64,000 nucleotides of DNA from Mycobacterium ostraviense (GCF_002705925.1 NZ_NKRE01000001.1:2440770-2504769); one strand, 5' to 3'. Positions 31,555 to 42,308 are shown, counted from the first letter of the stretch. The notes: a model not told the origin generated them from the sequence alone. Numbers and translations: made by a program.

Positions 31555-31600
31555 TGACCCAAAATGACCCAAAAATGACCCAAAAATGACCCAAAAATGA
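31555..31600 (+). promoter_or_regulatory. Direct repeats upstream of etfD
   Basis: TGACCCAAAA at 31555 and TGACCCAAAAA at 31565, 31576 and 31587, then a broken TGAC at 31598. The 10-11 base period is one helical turn, as for a multimeric regulator. The last copy ends about 25 bases before the etfD start, so it may overlap the promoter or leader. Confidence 0.6.
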
Positions 31601-31622
31601 CAAGGCATTGGAGAGACTTTCG

Positions 31623-34469
31623 GTGACCACGCAGACGCTCATCAGACTGGTAGTCGGCCTGGGCATGACCGCGATAGTGGGCGCATTCGCGCTGCGACGG
31701 GTCTGGTGGCTGTACAAGCTGATCATGTCCGGTCAACGGGCCAGCGACCGCAACGACAACCTCGGGACCCGCATCTGGACCGAGATCGCCGAGGTGTTCG
31801 GCCAGCGCCGGCTGCTGAAGTGGTCGATCCCGGGTCTGGCGCACTTCTTCACCATGTGGGGCTTCTTCATCCTGCTGACGGTCTATATCGAGGCCTACGG
31901 GTTGCTATTCCAGCCCAATTTCCACATCCCGATCATCGGCCGGTGGGACGCGCTGGGCTTTCTGCAGGACTTCTTCGCGACCGCGGTGTTCCTCGGGATC
32001 GTCACCTTCGCGATCATCCGGTTGCGGACCGAGCCCAAGGAGTACGGCCGCGGCTCACGGTTCTACGGGTCACACACCGGCGGCGCGTGGCTGATCCTGT
32101 TCATGATCTTCAACGTCATCTGGACCTATGTGCTGGTGCGCGGGTCCGCGGTGAACAACGGCACGCTGCCCTATGGCAAGGGGGCATTCTTATCTCAGTT
32201 GTTCGGTTCGATCCTGCGTCCGCTGGGCCACACCGGCAACGAGATCCTGGAGACGGTGGCCCTGCTGCTGCACATCGGCGTCATGCTGGCCTTCCTGATC
32301 ATCGTGCTGCACTCCAAGCACCTGCACATCTTCCTGGCCCCGATCAACGTTGTGTTCAAGCGCCTGCCCGACGGGCTGGGCCCGCTGCTGCCCATCGAGG
32401 CCGACGGCAAGCCGATCGACTTCGAAAACCCGCCCGACGACGCCGAATTCGGGCGCGGCAAGATCGAAGACTTCACCTGGAAGGGCATGCTCGATTTCGC
32501 CACCTGCACCGAATGTGGGCGCTGCCAGTCGCAGTGCCCGGCGTGGAACACCGGCAAGCCGCTCTCCCCGAAGCTCGTCATCATGGACCTGCGCGACCAC
32601 TGGATGGCTAAGGCGCCCTACCTCCTGGGGGAGAAGCAACCGAGCGAAAAGGGGGGCGAGGGCGGCTACGTCGAATCCGGTCGCGGCGAACACCACCACG
32701 TTCCCGAATCCGGATTCGGCCGGGTGCCCGGCTCCGGGCCCCAGCAGGCGAACCGACCCCTGGTCGGCACCGCGGAACAGGGCGGCGTCATTGATCCCGA
32801 CGTGTTGTGGTCGTGCGTGACCTGCGGCGCCTGCGTCGAGCAGTGCCCGGTGGACATCGAGCACGTCGACCACATCGTTGATATGCGCCGCTACCAGGTG
32901 ATGATGGAGTCGGAGTTCCCATCCGAACTGTCGGTGCTGTTCAAAAACCTTGAGAACAAAGGGAATCCGTGGGGGCAGAACGCCTCGGACCGCACCAACT
33001 GGATCGACGAGGTCGACTTCGACGTCCCGGTGTACGGCGAGGACGTCGACAGCTTCGACGGCTTCGAGTACCTGTTCTGGGTGGGCTGCGCGGGCGCCTA
33101 CGACGACAAAGCCAAGAAGACCACCAAAGCCGTCGCCGAACTGCTGGCCACCGCCGGGGTGAAGTTCCTGGTACTGGGTGCCGGGGAGACCTGTAACGGC
33201 GATTCCGCACGCCGCTCGGGCAACGAATTCTTGTTCCAGCAATTGGCCACCCAAGCCGTCGAGACCCTGGACGGACTGTTCGAGGGCGTGGAGACCGTCG
33301 ACCGCAAGATCGTGGTCACCTGCCCGCACTGCTTCAACACCATCGGCAAGGAATACCGGCAGTTGGGCAGCAACTACACCGTGTTGCACCACACTCAGCT
33401 GCTCAACAGGCTGGTACGGGACAACCGATTGGTCCCCGTGACTCCCGTTTCCCAAGACATCACCTACCACGACCCGTGCTATTTGGGCCGGCACAACAAG
33501 GTGTACGAGGCCCCACGTGAGTTGATCGGCTTCGCGGGCGCCAACCTCACCGAGATGCCGCGCCATGCCGAGCGCAGCTTCTGCTGCGGGGCGGGCGGCG
33601 CGCGGATGTGGATGGAAGAGCACATCGGCAAACGGATCAACCACGAACGCGTCGACGAGGCGCTGGCCACCAACGCCGCCACCATCGCCACCGGCTGCCC
33701 GTTCTGCCGGGTGATGGTGACCGACGGCGTCAACGACCGGCAGGAAGAAGCCGGCCGCAGCGGCGTCGAGGTGCTCGACGTGGCCCAGGTGTTGCTCGGG
33801 TCGCTCGACCGCGACGCGGTGAAACTGCCGGAGAAGGGCACCGCCGCCAAAGAGGCCGAGAAGCGGGCCGCTAAGACGAAGAAGGCAGAGAAGGCAGAGA
33901 AGGCAGCGCCGAAAGCCGCCACGCCGACCGCTCCAGCTGAGGCTCCGGCCGAGGCTGCGGCTGAAGAACGGCCCGCCGCGCCGGTCAAGGGGCTGGGCAT
34001 CGCGGGTGGAGCGAAGCGGCCCGGCGCCAAGAAAGCAGCTCCCGCTAAAGCGACGGCCCCCGCCCCTGGCGTCGAAAGCGAAACCGCCAAAGCACCAGCG
34101 GCCGCACCCGCCAAGGGGCTCGGCCTGGCCGCCGGCGCCAAACGCCCGGGAGCCAAGAAGGCCACCGCCCCGGCAGCGGCTCCAGCACCGGCTGCCCCCG
34201 CCGAGGAGACCGGCACAGCACCCGAAGCCGCGGCACCGCCGGCGGCACCCGGGAAAGGTCTCGGCATCGCCGCCGGTGCCAAGCGTCCAGGAGCCAAGAA
34301 GGCCAGTGCCCCAGCGGCGCCGTCGGCACCGGCCGCCTCCGCCGAACCTGAGACAAAACCGGAACCGGCAGCCCCCGCCGCGCCGGCCGATGCCGACGCG
34401 GCTCCCCCGCCGGCACCCGTCAAGGGGCTGGGCATCGCACCCGGCGCCCGTCCACCGGGGAAGCGCTGA
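31623..34469 (+). CDS. etfD: Membrane iron-sulfur oxidoreductase EtfD
   Basis: About 948 residues from GTG 31623, which follows GGAGAG (frame open to TTG 31608). The N-terminal third holds about five membrane helices of the nitrate-reductase gamma / HdrE type. Two 4Fe-4S motifs (CTECGRCQSQCPAW and CVTCGACVEQCPVD) and two CCG domains (CPHCFNTIG and CCGAGGARMWMEE) follow. The last ~200 residues are Lys/Ala/Pro-rich with four GLGIAxGAKRPGAKK-like repeats. The M. tuberculosis orthologue Rv0338c (EtfD) re-oxidises the electron-transfer flavoprotein during fatty-acid beta-oxidation and reduces the quinone pool. Confidence 0.94.
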   Translation: MTTQTLIRLVVGLGMTAIVGAFALRRVWWLYKLIMSGQRASDRNDNLGTRIWTEIAEVFGQRRLLKWSIPGLAHFFTMWGFFILLTVYIEAYGLLFQPNFHIPIIGRWDALGFLQDFFATAVFLGIVTFAIIRLRTEPKEYGRGSRFYGSHTGGAWLILFMIFNVIWTYVLVRGSAVNNGTLPYGKGAFLSQLFGSILRPLGHTGNEILETVALLLHIGVMLAFLIIVLHSKHLHIFLAPINVVFKRLPDGLGPLLPIEADGKPIDFENPPDDAEFGRGKIEDFTWKGMLDFATCTECGRCQSQCPAWNTGKPLSPKLVIMDLRDHWMAKAPYLLGEKQPSEKGGEGGYVESGRGEHHHVPESGFGRVPGSGPQQANRPLVGTAEQGGVIDPDVLWSCVTCGACVEQCPVDIEHVDHIVDMRRYQVMMESEFPSELSVLFKNLENKGNPWGQNASDRTNWIDEVDFDVPVYGEDVDSFDGFEYLFWVGCAGAYDDKAKKTTKAVAELLATAGVKFLVLGAGETCNGDSARRSGNEFLFQQLATQAVETLDGLFEGVETVDRKIVVTCPHCFNTIGKEYRQLGSNYTVLHHTQLLNRLVRDNRLVPVTPVSQDITYHDPCYLGRHNKVYEAPRELIGFAGANLTEMPRHAERSFCCGAGGARMWMEEHIGKRINHERVDEALATNAATIATGCPFCRVMVTDGVNDRQEEAGRSGVEVLDVAQVLLGSLDRDAVKLPEKGTAAKEAEKRAAKTKKAEKAEKAAPKAATPTAPAEAPAEAAAEERPAAPVKGLGIAGGAKRPGAKKAAPAKATAPAPGVESETAKAPAAAPAKGLGLAAGAKRPGAKKATAPAAAPAPAAPAEETGTAPEAAAPPAAPGKGLGIAAGAKRPGAKKASAPAAPSAPAASAEPETKPEPAAPAAPADADAAPPPAPVKGLGIAPGARPPGKR

Positions 34470-34517
34470 CCACGATTTGACACCTGTCAGCAAATTTCAC
34501 TGGACAGCGATGAGACC

Positions 34518-35789
34518 ATGGTTGACGTGACTACTCACCAGCTGCCCTGGCATGCCGCAAGTCATCACCGGCAGCGCACCTTCGCGCAGTCGTCCAAGCT
34601 GCAGGACGTCCTGTACGAAATCCGCGGCCCGGTACACCAACACGCCGCGCGGCTGGAAGCCGAGGGTCACCGCATCCTCAAGCTCAACATCGGTAACCCG
34701 GCGCCGTTCGGTTTCGAGGCGCCCGACGTGATCATGCGCGACATGATCCAAGCGCTGCCCTACGCCCAGGGATACTCCGACTCGCAGGGCATTTTGTCGG
34801 CCCGCCGTGCGGTGGTCACCCGCTACGAGCTGGTCGAGGGCTTCCCGCGATTCGACGTCGACGACGTCTATTTGGGCAACGGGGTATCCGAGCTGATCAC
34901 CATGACGTTGCAGGCGCTGCTGGACAACGGCGATCAGGTGTTGATCCCGTCACCGGACTACCCGCTGTGGACGGCGTCGACCTCGCTGGCCGGCGGCACG
35001 CCCGTGCACTACCTCTGCGACGAGACCCAGAGCTGGCAGCCCGACATCGCCGACCTGGAATCCAAGATCACCGACCGCACCAAGGCCTTGGTCGTGATCA
35101 ACCCGAACAACCCCACCGGCGCGGTCTACAGCCGCGAAATCCTCACCCAGATGGTCGATTTGGCGCGCAAGCATCAGCTGCTGCTGCTCGCCGACGAGAT
35201 CTACGACAAGATCCTCTACGACGACGCCAAACACATCAGCGTGGCCTCGCTTGCCCACGACATGTTGTGCCTGACCTTCAACGGCCTGTCCAAGGCATAC
35301 CGGGTCGCCGGATACCGGGCCGGCTGGCTCGCAATCACCGGGCCCAAAGACCACGCCAGCAGCTTCATCGAGGGCATCAGCCTGCTGGCCAACATGCGGT
35401 TGTGCCCAAATGTCCCGGCGCAGCACGGAATTCAGGTCGCCCTCGGCGGACACCAGAGCATCGAGGACCTGGTGCTTCCCGGCGGCCGGTTGCTCGAGCA
35501 GCGCGACGTCGCCTGGACCAAGCTCAACGAGATTCCCGGGGTGTCTTGCGTCAAGCCGGCCGGAGCGCTGTACGCGTTTCCTCGGTTGGACCCCGAGGTC
35601 TACGACATTGCCGACGACGAGGAACTCGTCTTGGACCTGTTGCTGTCCGAGAAGATTCTGGTCACCCAGGGCACCGGATTCAATTGGCCGGCACCCGATC
35701 ACCTGCGCCTGGTGACATTGCCATGGTCACGCGATCTCGCCGCCGCGATCGAGCGGCTGGGTAACTTCCTGGTCAGCTACCGCCAGTAA
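34518..35789 (+). CDS. aspC: Class I PLP aminotransferase AspC (alanine/aspartate type)
   Basis: 423 residues, fold-type I aminotransferase. LNIGNPAPFGFEAPD marks the N-terminal substrate segment. VVINPNNPTGAVYS carries the conserved Asn, DEIYDKILYD the PLP-binding Asp, and FNGLSKAYRVAGYRAGW the Schiff-base lysine. It is orthologous by context to Rv0337c (aspC). The sequence closely resembles E. coli AlaA, so alanine-pyruvate transamination is at least as likely as aspartate transamination. It begins 48 bases after etfD in the same direction. Confidence 0.92.
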   Translation: MVDVTTHQLPWHAASHHRQRTFAQSSKLQDVLYEIRGPVHQHAARLEAEGHRILKLNIGNPAPFGFEAPDVIMRDMIQALPYAQGYSDSQGILSARRAVVTRYELVEGFPRFDVDDVYLGNGVSELITMTLQALLDNGDQVLIPSPDYPLWTASTSLAGGTPVHYLCDETQSWQPDIADLESKITDRTKALVVINPNNPTGAVYSREILTQMVDLARKHQLLLLADEIYDKILYDDAKHISVASLAHDMLCLTFNGLSKAYRVAGYRAGWLAITGPKDHASSFIEGISLLANMRLCPNVPAQHGIQVALGGHQSIEDLVLPGGRLLEQRDVAWTKLNEIPGVSCVKPAGALYAFPRLDPEVYDIADDEELVLDLLLSEKILVTQGTGFNWPAPDHLRLVTLPWSRDLAAAIERLGNFLVSYRQ

Positions 35790-35972
35790 CTTCGCGAAAC
35801 TCGTTGCCGGGCAAACCAATCGACTTGGAGACGGCGCACCTGCTCGCCTCGGCGACTCGGCAAACGTGGTCGATATTTACGAAAGCCGACCGAGGCGTGG
35901 CCGGCTGGCATACGCTGCTGGGTTAGTCAGTCGATGGTGGCCGCTATCGGCCACGGCCAGCGGGAGGGTTAC

Positions 35973-37640
35973 GTGTCGTTTCTGATTGTGTCGACGGAGG
36001 CGGTGGGGGCGGCGGCCTCGGATGTTGCGGGGATCGGGTCGGTGCTCAGTGAGGCCGGCGCGGCCGCAGCGGCCCCGACCACAGCGGTGCTCGCCGCCGG
36101 TGCCGACGAGGTGTCGGCGGCCATTGCGACGCTGTTTAGCGCGCACGGCCAGGCGTACCAGGCACTCAGCGCGCAAGCGGCGGCGTTTCATAACCAGTTC
36201 GTGCAGGCACTGAACGTCAATGCGGGCTCGTACGCGGCCGCGGAAGCAACCAACGCGGCCCAAAGTATCCTTCTAGACCCGCTGAACGGAATCAGCCAGG
36301 TGCTGACCGGGCGCCCACTGATCGGTAACGGCGCCAACGGGGCGCCGGGAACCGGGCAAAGCGGCGGGGCCGGCGGCTGGTTGATCGGTGACGGCGGTAA
36401 CGGCGGATCCGGCCGATCCGGAGTGTCCGGCGGACAGGGCGGCAACGGCGGGGCCGCCGGACTGTTCGGCAACGGCGGCCTGGGTGGCGCCGGTGGCAGC
36501 GGCTCGATCAACAACGGCGGGAACGGCGGAAGCGGCGGAACCGGCGGGCTGCTGTACGGCACCGGCGGCGCCGGGGGCGCGGGCGGATTCGGCACCGCCA
36601 ACGGGGGAATTGGCGGCAACGGCGGCAGCGCCGGACTGATCGGCAACGGCGGCGTCGGCGGCGCCGGCGGTGTGGGCAGCGCAGGGTTGCAGTTCGGCGG
36701 CGGGAACGGCGGCCAGGGCGGAGCCGGCGGCTGGCTCCTCGGCAACGGCGGTGGTGGCGGCGCCGGCGGGCTGGGTGGCGCCGCAGCCGGTGGGTCCGGG
36801 GGCAACGGCGGTAACGCCGGGTTGTTCGGCGGCACCGGTGGTACCGGCGGGGCCGGTGGAAGCTCCGCGGAGAGCATCGGCGGGTCCGGCGGTACGGGTG
36901 GCCACGCCGGGTTGTTCGGCTCGGGCGGTACCGGTGGCGTCGGCGGGGTGGGATCTGCCGCGGGCGGATTCGGCGGTACCGGTGGCGACGGCGGTCGCGG
37001 CGGCCTGATCTTTGGTGCCGGCGGTGACGGCGGAGCCGGCGGAGCAGGCAGCCTTACCAACTCGCCGTTGTTCATCAGCGGAGGTCAGGGTGGCAACGGC
37101 GGCGACGCCGGCCTGTTCGGCATCGGCGGAGCCGGCGGCGCCGGCGGCCTTGGCTACGTCAATACAACGGGTGCCACCGCTACGGGCGGCGCCGGCGGCA
37201 ACGGCGGAACCGGCGGCACGCTATTCGGCATCGGCGGTGTCGGCGGCATCGGTGGTGCCGCCTTCGCCGACACCCTCGCCGGTGGCACCGCCACGGGCGG
37301 CAACGGCGGCGCCGGCGGGACCGGTGGGAGGCTGTTCGGCAACGGCGGGGCCGGCGGCGCCGGCGGGGCCGGCTTCGAAAGCTTCGGCGGCGGCGGCGAG
37401 GGCGGTAACGGCGGCAACGGCGGTCAAGCCGCGCTGATCGGCAACGGCGGCAGCGGTGGCAACGTCGGGGTCCCCGGACCGAACGGCGTCGGCATCGGCA
37501 CCGGCGGTAACGGCGGCAATGCGCAGCTGATCGGCAACGGCGGCAACGGCGGCAACGCCGCGACACTGTTGTCCGGCACGCCCGGTAATCCCGGCTCCGG
37601 CGGGCTGCTGTTCGGCCAGCCCGGGCAACCCGGGCTCTAG
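35973..37640 (+). CDS. PE_PGRS family protein 1
   Basis: 555 residues from GTG 35973 ([20 protein letters not shown]), which follows GGGAGGG; the frame opens 13 codons earlier, but this is the conserved PE start. The PE domain (about 1-95) contains the helical hairpin. A linker with [17 protein letters not shown] leads into the PGRS domain of GGAGG / GGNGG repeats, ending [14 protein letters not shown] proteins are exported through ESX-5 and surface exposed. In M. tuberculosis this slot between rmlA and aspC holds PE6 and a 13E12-repeat gene. Confidence 0.93.
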   Translation: MSFLIVSTEAVGAAASDVAGIGSVLSEAGAAAAAPTTAVLAAGADEVSAAIATLFSAHGQAYQALSAQAAAFHNQFVQALNVNAGSYAAAEATNAAQSILLDPLNGISQVLTGRPLIGNGANGAPGTGQSGGAGGWLIGDGGNGGSGRSGVSGGQGGNGGAAGLFGNGGLGGAGGSGSINNGGNGGSGGTGGLLYGTGGAGGAGGFGTANGGIGGNGGSAGLIGNGGVGGAGGVGSAGLQFGGGNGGQGGAGGWLLGNGGGGGAGGLGGAAAGGSGGNGGNAGLFGGTGGTGGAGGSSAESIGGSGGTGGHAGLFGSGGTGGVGGVGSAAGGFGGTGGDGGRGGLIFGAGGDGGAGGAGSLTNSPLFISGGQGGNGGDAGLFGIGGAGGAGGLGYVNTTGATATGGAGGNGGTGGTLFGIGGVGGIGGAAFADTLAGGTATGGNGGAGGTGGRLFGNGGAGGAGGAGFESFGGGGEGGNGGNGGQAALIGNGGSGGNVGVPGPNGVGIGTGGNGGNAQLIGNGGNGGNAATLLSGTPGNPGSGGLLFGQPGQPGL

Positions 37641-38028
37641 CCCGATAGTCCGGCCGGCTGCGGGCGCTGGCCGCGGCTGAGGGTATTTCGCCACGGCCCG
37701 CTATGGGCGCAGCCAGATTCTGCCCCACCAATGGCACTGAATCACGTTGGCCGGCAATTGCTCTGGGCATCATGTGGGCTCATGGCGTCTGCGGGGCGGG
37801 CCCGCCATCTCGCGGCCACCATGGAACCGCTCGGCAACCTTCCGGCAGTAACCGCCTCTCGTAGTGGCGGTGGTGTTGTGCGCGGCCGGGCCGGGCTGCG
37901 AAACGGTGGCGAAAGCCGGGCCTACTGCCGCACAAACAGAGGTCGAAATGCCCTAACAGGCACACCCGACTGCGCGCGACGCTGTTGTCTTCGCCAGGCA
38001 CTGGGGATGACCGGGTAGGAGGATCGCG

Positions 38029-39405
38029 ATGTCGCATATGGTGGTGGCACCGGAGATCGTGGTGGCGGCGGCAACAGACCTGACGAATATCGGTTCGGCA
38101 CTCAGCGAGGCCAGCGCCGTCGCGGCAGCCCCGACCACAGCGATACTGGCGGCCGGTGCCGACGAGGTGTCGGCGGCCATCGCGGCGTTGTTCGGGGCGC
38201 ACGCCCAGGTCTATCAGGCGCTGAGCGCCCAGGCGGAGGCCTTTCACACCCAGTTCGTGCAGGCATTGACCGCGGGCGCGGGCGCGTATGCCAGCGTCGA
38301 GGCCGCCAGCGCGTCGCCGCTGCAGTCGCTCCTGGACCTGCTGAACGCACCCACCCAGGCGGTGTTGGGTCGCCCGCTGATCGGCAACGGCGCCAACGGC
38401 ACCCCGGGAACCGGGGCAAACGGCGGAGACGGCGGGATCCTGTTCGGTAACGGCGGGGCCGGCGGATCCGGCGGCCCCAACCAAGCCGGCGGCAACGGCG
38501 GGGCCGGTGGCATCCTGTTCGGCAACGGCGGAACCGGTGGTGCCGGCGGAGCCTCATCAACCGGGGTTGGCGCGGGCGGCGGGGCCGGCGGGATCGGCGG
38601 ACTATGGGGTACCGGTGGCGCCGGTGGCGCCGGCGGGCCATCAACGGTCTCCGACGGCGGACCCGGCGGGCCCGGCGGGCGAGCGCTGTTATGGGGCCTC
38701 GGTGGCACCGGCGGCGTCGGCGGGGCCTCCTCGGCCGCCAGCGGCGGGGCCGGCGGTGCCGCCGGTGCCGGCGGGCTGTTCGGGGGTCCGGGCGGCACCG
38801 GCGGCACCGGCGGGTTCGGCGTCGTGCACGGCGGGCGCGGCGGCGACGGGGGCGGCGGCGGGCTGTTCGGCGCCGGCGGGGCCGGCGGTACCGGCGGAGC
38901 CACCACCACGGGTGAGGGCGGGTTCGGCGGGAACGGCGGCACGGGGCTGTTCAACACGGGCGGTGCCGGCGGCAACGGCGGTTCGGCTAGCGGCGGCACC
39001 AGTATCGGTGGGGGCGGCGGAGTAGGCGGGTTCGGATTCTTCGGTGACGGCGGGCCCGGCGGAACAGGCGGCGCCAGCACCACCTGGAACGGCGGGTTCG
39101 GCGGGGTGGGCGGTTCGGGCTTCTTCAACGGCGGCACCGGCGGGACCGGCGGCTACGGGGCCAACATCGGCGGGACCGGTGAAAGGGGCGGCAACTCCGG
39201 GCTGTTCGGCAACGGTGGTGACGGCGGGGCCGGCGGCACCGGCGGGGTGCTGGGCGGGCCCGGCGGCCGGGGCGGCTCGGCCGCGCTGATCGGCGACGGC
39301 GGAAACGGCGGAAACGCCGGAGGCGGCCCAACCCCGGGCAGCCCCGGCGCCGGCGGTACCGGCGGGCTGCTAATAGGCGCGGACGGGTTGAACGGGCTGC
39401 CGTAG
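38029..39405 (+). CDS. PE_PGRS family protein 2
   Basis: 458 residues. ATG 38029 follows a strong AGGAGG. The PE domain starts [20 protein letters not shown] and resembles the PE domain of the upstream gene. The linker ([20 protein letters not shown]) is almost the same, so the two are tandem paralogues. The PGRS domain has fewer Asn and more Gly-Pro variation and ends [11 protein letters not shown]. The 388-base gap before it (37641-38028) holds no gene I can support, only this ribosome-binding site. Confidence 0.93.
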   Translation: MSHMVVAPEIVVAAATDLTNIGSALSEASAVAAAPTTAILAAGADEVSAAIAALFGAHAQVYQALSAQAEAFHTQFVQALTAGAGAYASVEAASASPLQSLLDLLNAPTQAVLGRPLIGNGANGTPGTGANGGDGGILFGNGGAGGSGGPNQAGGNGGAGGILFGNGGTGGAGGASSTGVGAGGGAGGIGGLWGTGGAGGAGGPSTVSDGGPGGPGGRALLWGLGGTGGVGGASSAASGGAGGAAGAGGLFGGPGGTGGTGGFGVVHGGRGGDGGGGGLFGAGGAGGTGGATTTGEGGFGGNGGTGLFNTGGAGGNGGSASGGTSIGGGGGVGGFGFFGDGGPGGTGGASTTWNGGFGGVGGSGFFNGGTGGTGGYGANIGGTGERGGNSGLFGNGGDGGAGGTGGVLGGPGGRGGSAALIGDGGNGGNAGGGPTPGSPGAGGTGGLLIGADGLNGLP

Positions 39406-39534
39406 GCCCCCGAGACGGCCCGGGTTTGTGACGAGGCCGAGCCGGTCCGATGGCGCAATCGACCTGGCGGAATAGCTTACGACGGGCTCGTCCCATGTCG
39501 GGCAATTGCTGACCGCGGCAGGTTCGGCCAAACC

Positions 39535-39711
39535 TCATCCACTGGCGTGTTGGCGAACCCACCCATCGGGGGTGTGGCCGGATTCAATGAGCCGGGCCAA
39601 TTCCGCGGTCGTTCGAGGCGGCAGGTCGACGTCAGCGTGCGGATAGACGACCTGCTCCTCCTTGGAGTTGTGTTGGTCTAAGTAGATGTGCCGGCGCAGC
39701 GCGTCCACCGC
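39535..39711 (-). pseudogene. 3' fragment of a hemerythrin-like (HHE) gene
   Basis: In this frame the last ~57 codons read LRRHIYLDQHNSKEEQVVYP and on to a natural stop (WVRQHASG), typical of the C-terminal part of HHE/hemerythrin-cation-binding proteins with His/Glu ligands. The rest of the gene is missing. It is joined at about 39711 to the 5' part of an unrelated membrane gene in another frame. Confidence 0.7.
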
Positions 39712-40285
39712 GGGCCGTCCACAGCGGGTCATCCGGCACCGGCTTTGCCACCCGGAGCCACTCGTCCTTACCCGGCGTGGCATTACGACTGAAATAGAGC
39801 CGTGGATGGTCGCACAGGATCTGAATCCCGGAGCGGATGATGAACATCATCAGAAACAGGTTGAAGAAATGGGTCCAGCCCACCCAGGCGGGAATGCCCG
39901 GGCCAACACCGGACGGGACATGGGTGCCGGGATATCGCTGGATGAATGCCTGCACGGCCGGCATGTTGTGCAGCCCCTTGCCCACCGCCACCGCCAAGAC
40001 CAACAGGGCGAACCCGATGGGAATCAGCCACAGCAGGTTCAGCCACCTGTCACGACCGACGCGCAGCCGCGGAGCGATCGCCCGCTGGTCTTCTATCCCG
40101 CCGGCCCAGGTCTCCGGGTTGACGCTGTTCTCAGCGAGACGCAGCTCAGTGCGATAACCGAAGTCCGGCTCTTCGTCGCCGGGCGCAGCGGTAATCGTTC
40201 CCGGCGAATCGACGTGTCCGGCCGCGCTGCGACCTTCGTCAGAAAGGTTTCGGACATCGAGGTCATGGGGGTCTCGGTCGGTCAT
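39632..40285 (-). pseudogene. Truncated cytochrome-b-like membrane subunit (molybdopterin oxidoreductase associated)
   Basis: From ATG 40285 the first ~190 codons encode two membrane helices (NLLWLIPIGFALLVLAVAVG and WTHFFNLFLMMFIIRSGIQI) and then FSRNATPGKDEWLRVAKPVP, matching the N-terminus of cytochrome b561/formate-dehydrogenase-like membrane proteins (M. tuberculosis Rv0218 type). After DPLWTA the frame reads 26 nonsense residues over the hemerythrin fragment. A deletion seems to have fused the two genes. The first 190 residues could still be expressed, but the heme ligands and the rest of the protein are lost. Confidence 0.7.
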
Positions 40286-40705
40286 CGGATCGCGCCCAAA
40301 TCTATCTTCTACAATGTGTACTGTGCAAACTGTACGCCATGGTAAGCATGATTGGGAAACCGTGCGTCGACGTGCCGAGTTCGCCGGTGTACGCCACTAG
40401 CCCGGGATCACGCCGAGCGGCTCGAGTCCGCCGGCGAGTTTCGAATTACCTTGCGAGGCTGGGCTATTGAAAATTCACCGAAGTGCGCTGCGGCGTTGTC
40501 CGCACGATCGGCCCGGGGTTGCAGGTGCGGCCGCGCCGGCCGCCGTTGCGCGCCGGCGACTGATCACGTCAGTCACATGAGCCAGCTGGATGGTCCGGGT
40601 ATCCGTTGCGCCCGGCTACGCGCGACAAATCCGTTGCGCCACCCCTGGGCTTGTCGCTGCAAGCGGTCGTGGGCTGCGCCCCGGCGGCTGACGGCGCCGA
40701 GTGTG

Positions 40706-40734
40706 CCCTGACGGCGCCGAGTGCGCCGTCAGGG
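40706..40734. repeat. Perfect 12-bp hairpin in a repeat-rich gap
   Basis: CCCTGACGGCGC (40706-40717) pairs exactly with 40723-40734 across a CGAGT loop. The left arm belongs to a direct repeat (TGACGGCGCCGAGTG at 40689 and 40709). The gap 40286-41002 (717 bases) contains no gene I can support. It has similar GAGTGTGC/GAGTGCGC words to the dnaK-ansP2 gap, so both may hold members of one intergenic repeat family. Confidence 0.7.
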
Positions 40735-41002
40735 CGGCCGATCGCGGCGGTTCGCGCCCTACATACACGGTCAAAGCGCTCACTGCACACTCGATGCGGC
40801 GGCATGGCAGCCGACGCGGTGATCATGGGAGACATCCCCCGAACAACTACCATCACAAGAGGTTTGAGCAGACCCGACAGGTATCCAAGGCCGCGCAAGC
40901 GGACACCGTTGACCAGCAGCATTCCTGCTCCCACTAAAATTTTCCGAGTGGGGCGGACGAATTGGCGCCGCCTCTTGCCGGCAAGTCCGGGGTTGACCGA
41001 AA

Positions 41003-41869
41003 TCAGTTGCGTTCCAACAGATCCAGCAAGTAGCTGCCGTATCCGGACTTGGTCAGGCTGCGGGCATGCCGTGCCAGTTGCTCGTCGTCGATCCAGCCCA
41101 GCCGCCACGCCACTTCCTCGGGAATGCTGACCTTGAGTCCCTGCCGACGTTCCAGCGTCCGGACGAAATCGGCGGCATCCAGCAGCGAGTCGAACGTCCC
41201 GGTGTCCAGCCACGCCGTGCCCCGGGCCAGCACCTCCACCGCCAACCGGCCCTGGTCGAGATAGATCTGGTTGACCTCGGTGATCTCATACTCCCCACGC
41301 GCCGATTTCTTCAACCCCCTGGCGATCTCGATCACGTCGTTGTCGTAGAAGTACAGCCCCGGCACCGCATAATGCGACTTCGGGGTGGCCGGTTTTTCCT
41401 CCAACGACAGCGCGATGCCATCGGCACCGAACTCGACCACTCCGTACGCCGACGGGTTAGCCACCCAATAAGCGAAAATCGCCCCACCACTGACGGATTG
41501 GAATCGGCTCAGACTAGTCCCCAGGCCGGGACCATAAAAGATGTTGTCTCCCAATACCAAACCCACCGAATCATTACCGATGTGATCAGCACCGATCACA
41601 AAGGCCTGCGCCAGTCCCTCGGGCCGACCCTGGGTCGCGTAGCTGATATTGACCCCAAAGTGCCTGCCGTCGCCCAGCAGACGATGAAACCCCGGCGCAT
41701 CATGGGCCGTCGTGATCACCTGAATATCGCGGATACCGGCCATCATCAGGGTGGTCAATGGATAGTAGATCATCGGCTTGTCATAGACCGGCAACAGCTG
41801 CTTGCTGATCCCCATGGTGATCGGATACAACCGGGTCCCCGAACCACCGGCCAAGATGATTCCGCGCAT
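41003..41869 (-). CDS. rmlA: Glucose-1-phosphate thymidylyltransferase RmlA
   Basis: 288 residues. Nucleotide-binding [20 protein letters not shown] (residues 3-22), sugar-phosphate binding [11 protein letters not shown], metal-binding LGDNIFYG and [12 protein letters not shown] are all present. It makes dTDP-glucose for the dTDP-L-rhamnose of the arabinogalactan linker, an essential cell-wall step. It is full length and orthologous to Rv0334. It follows an Rv0333-like gene by 10 bases and is probably cotranscribed with it. Confidence 0.97.
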   Translation of the reverse strand: MRGIILAGGSGTRLYPITMGISKQLLPVYDKPMIYYPLTTLMMAGIRDIQVITTAHDAPGFHRLLGDGRHFGVNISYATQGRPEGLAQAFVIGADHIGNDSVGLVLGDNIFYGPGLGTSLSRFQSVSGGAIFAYWVANPSAYGVVEFGADGIALSLEEKPATPKSHYAVPGLYFYDNDVIEIARGLKKSARGEYEITEVNQIYLDQGRLAVEVLARGTAWLDTGTFDSLLDAADFVRTLERRQGLKVSIPEEVAWRLGWIDDEQLARHARSLTKSGYGSYLLDLLERN

Positions 41870-41879
41870 CAGCGGCTCC

Positions 41880-42254
41880 TCAGTCCACCAAGTCGTCGTC
41901 GGTGAGTTCGGTGGCCGCTAGCGCCGACGCCAAGTCGTCATGACGAAAGACCGCGGTGACATGGTCTCGTACCACACGGAATGCCGACGCGGCGGTCGTG
42001 ACGGCCCCGGGATCGTCACGGCCGGTGATCTCCTGTTCGACGACCACGACGCCGTCGTGCACATACATCTGCCCAAGCTCCGCCGCCACCATGACCGAGC
42101 CGGCCCATCTGCGTAGCGCCTCATGACCCTGCACCGCCCCATGCGCATCACCGATGTCGATATCGTCACTGGACAACGACACCAACGTCTCCACATCACC
42201 GGCAGTCAACGCGTCGTGCCAAGCCAACACCGTGGCGATCTCCGAAGTGGTCAT
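41880..42254 (-). CDS. SnoaL-like (NTF2-fold) hypothetical protein, Rv0333-like
   Basis: 124 residues from ATG 42254 ([20 protein letters not shown]); the longer frame upstream runs into the mobile-element junction. The sequence fits a small nuclear-transport-factor-2-like fold ([20 protein letters not shown] and [15 protein letters not shown]). No catalytic assignment is possible. It lies 10 bases upstream of rmlA as in M. tuberculosis. The truncated group II intron lies just upstream, so its native promoter may have been displaced. Confidence 0.82.
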   Translation of the reverse strand: MTTSEIATVLAWHDALTAGDVETLVSLSSDDIDIGDAHGAVQGHEALRRWAGSVMVAAELGQMYVHDGVVVVEQEITGRDDPGAVTTAASAFRVVRDHVTAVFRHDDLASALAATELTDDDLVD

Positions 42255-42308
42255 TGGTAGTCGGGGGCGCGGTGCTCGGTGAGCCCGTTTCCCCTTCCCC
42301 CTTATCTG

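Noticed and set aside
36188..37075. Pro-rich antisense ORFs over the PE_PGRS genes (also 38244-39137)
   Set aside because: GGC repeats on the plus strand read as Pro codons on the minus strand; the same artefact occurs in all PGRS genes.
37731..38018. 95-residue ORF between the PE_PGRS genes
   Set aside because: No family or ribosome-binding site; it ends at the promoter/RBS zone of the second PE_PGRS gene.
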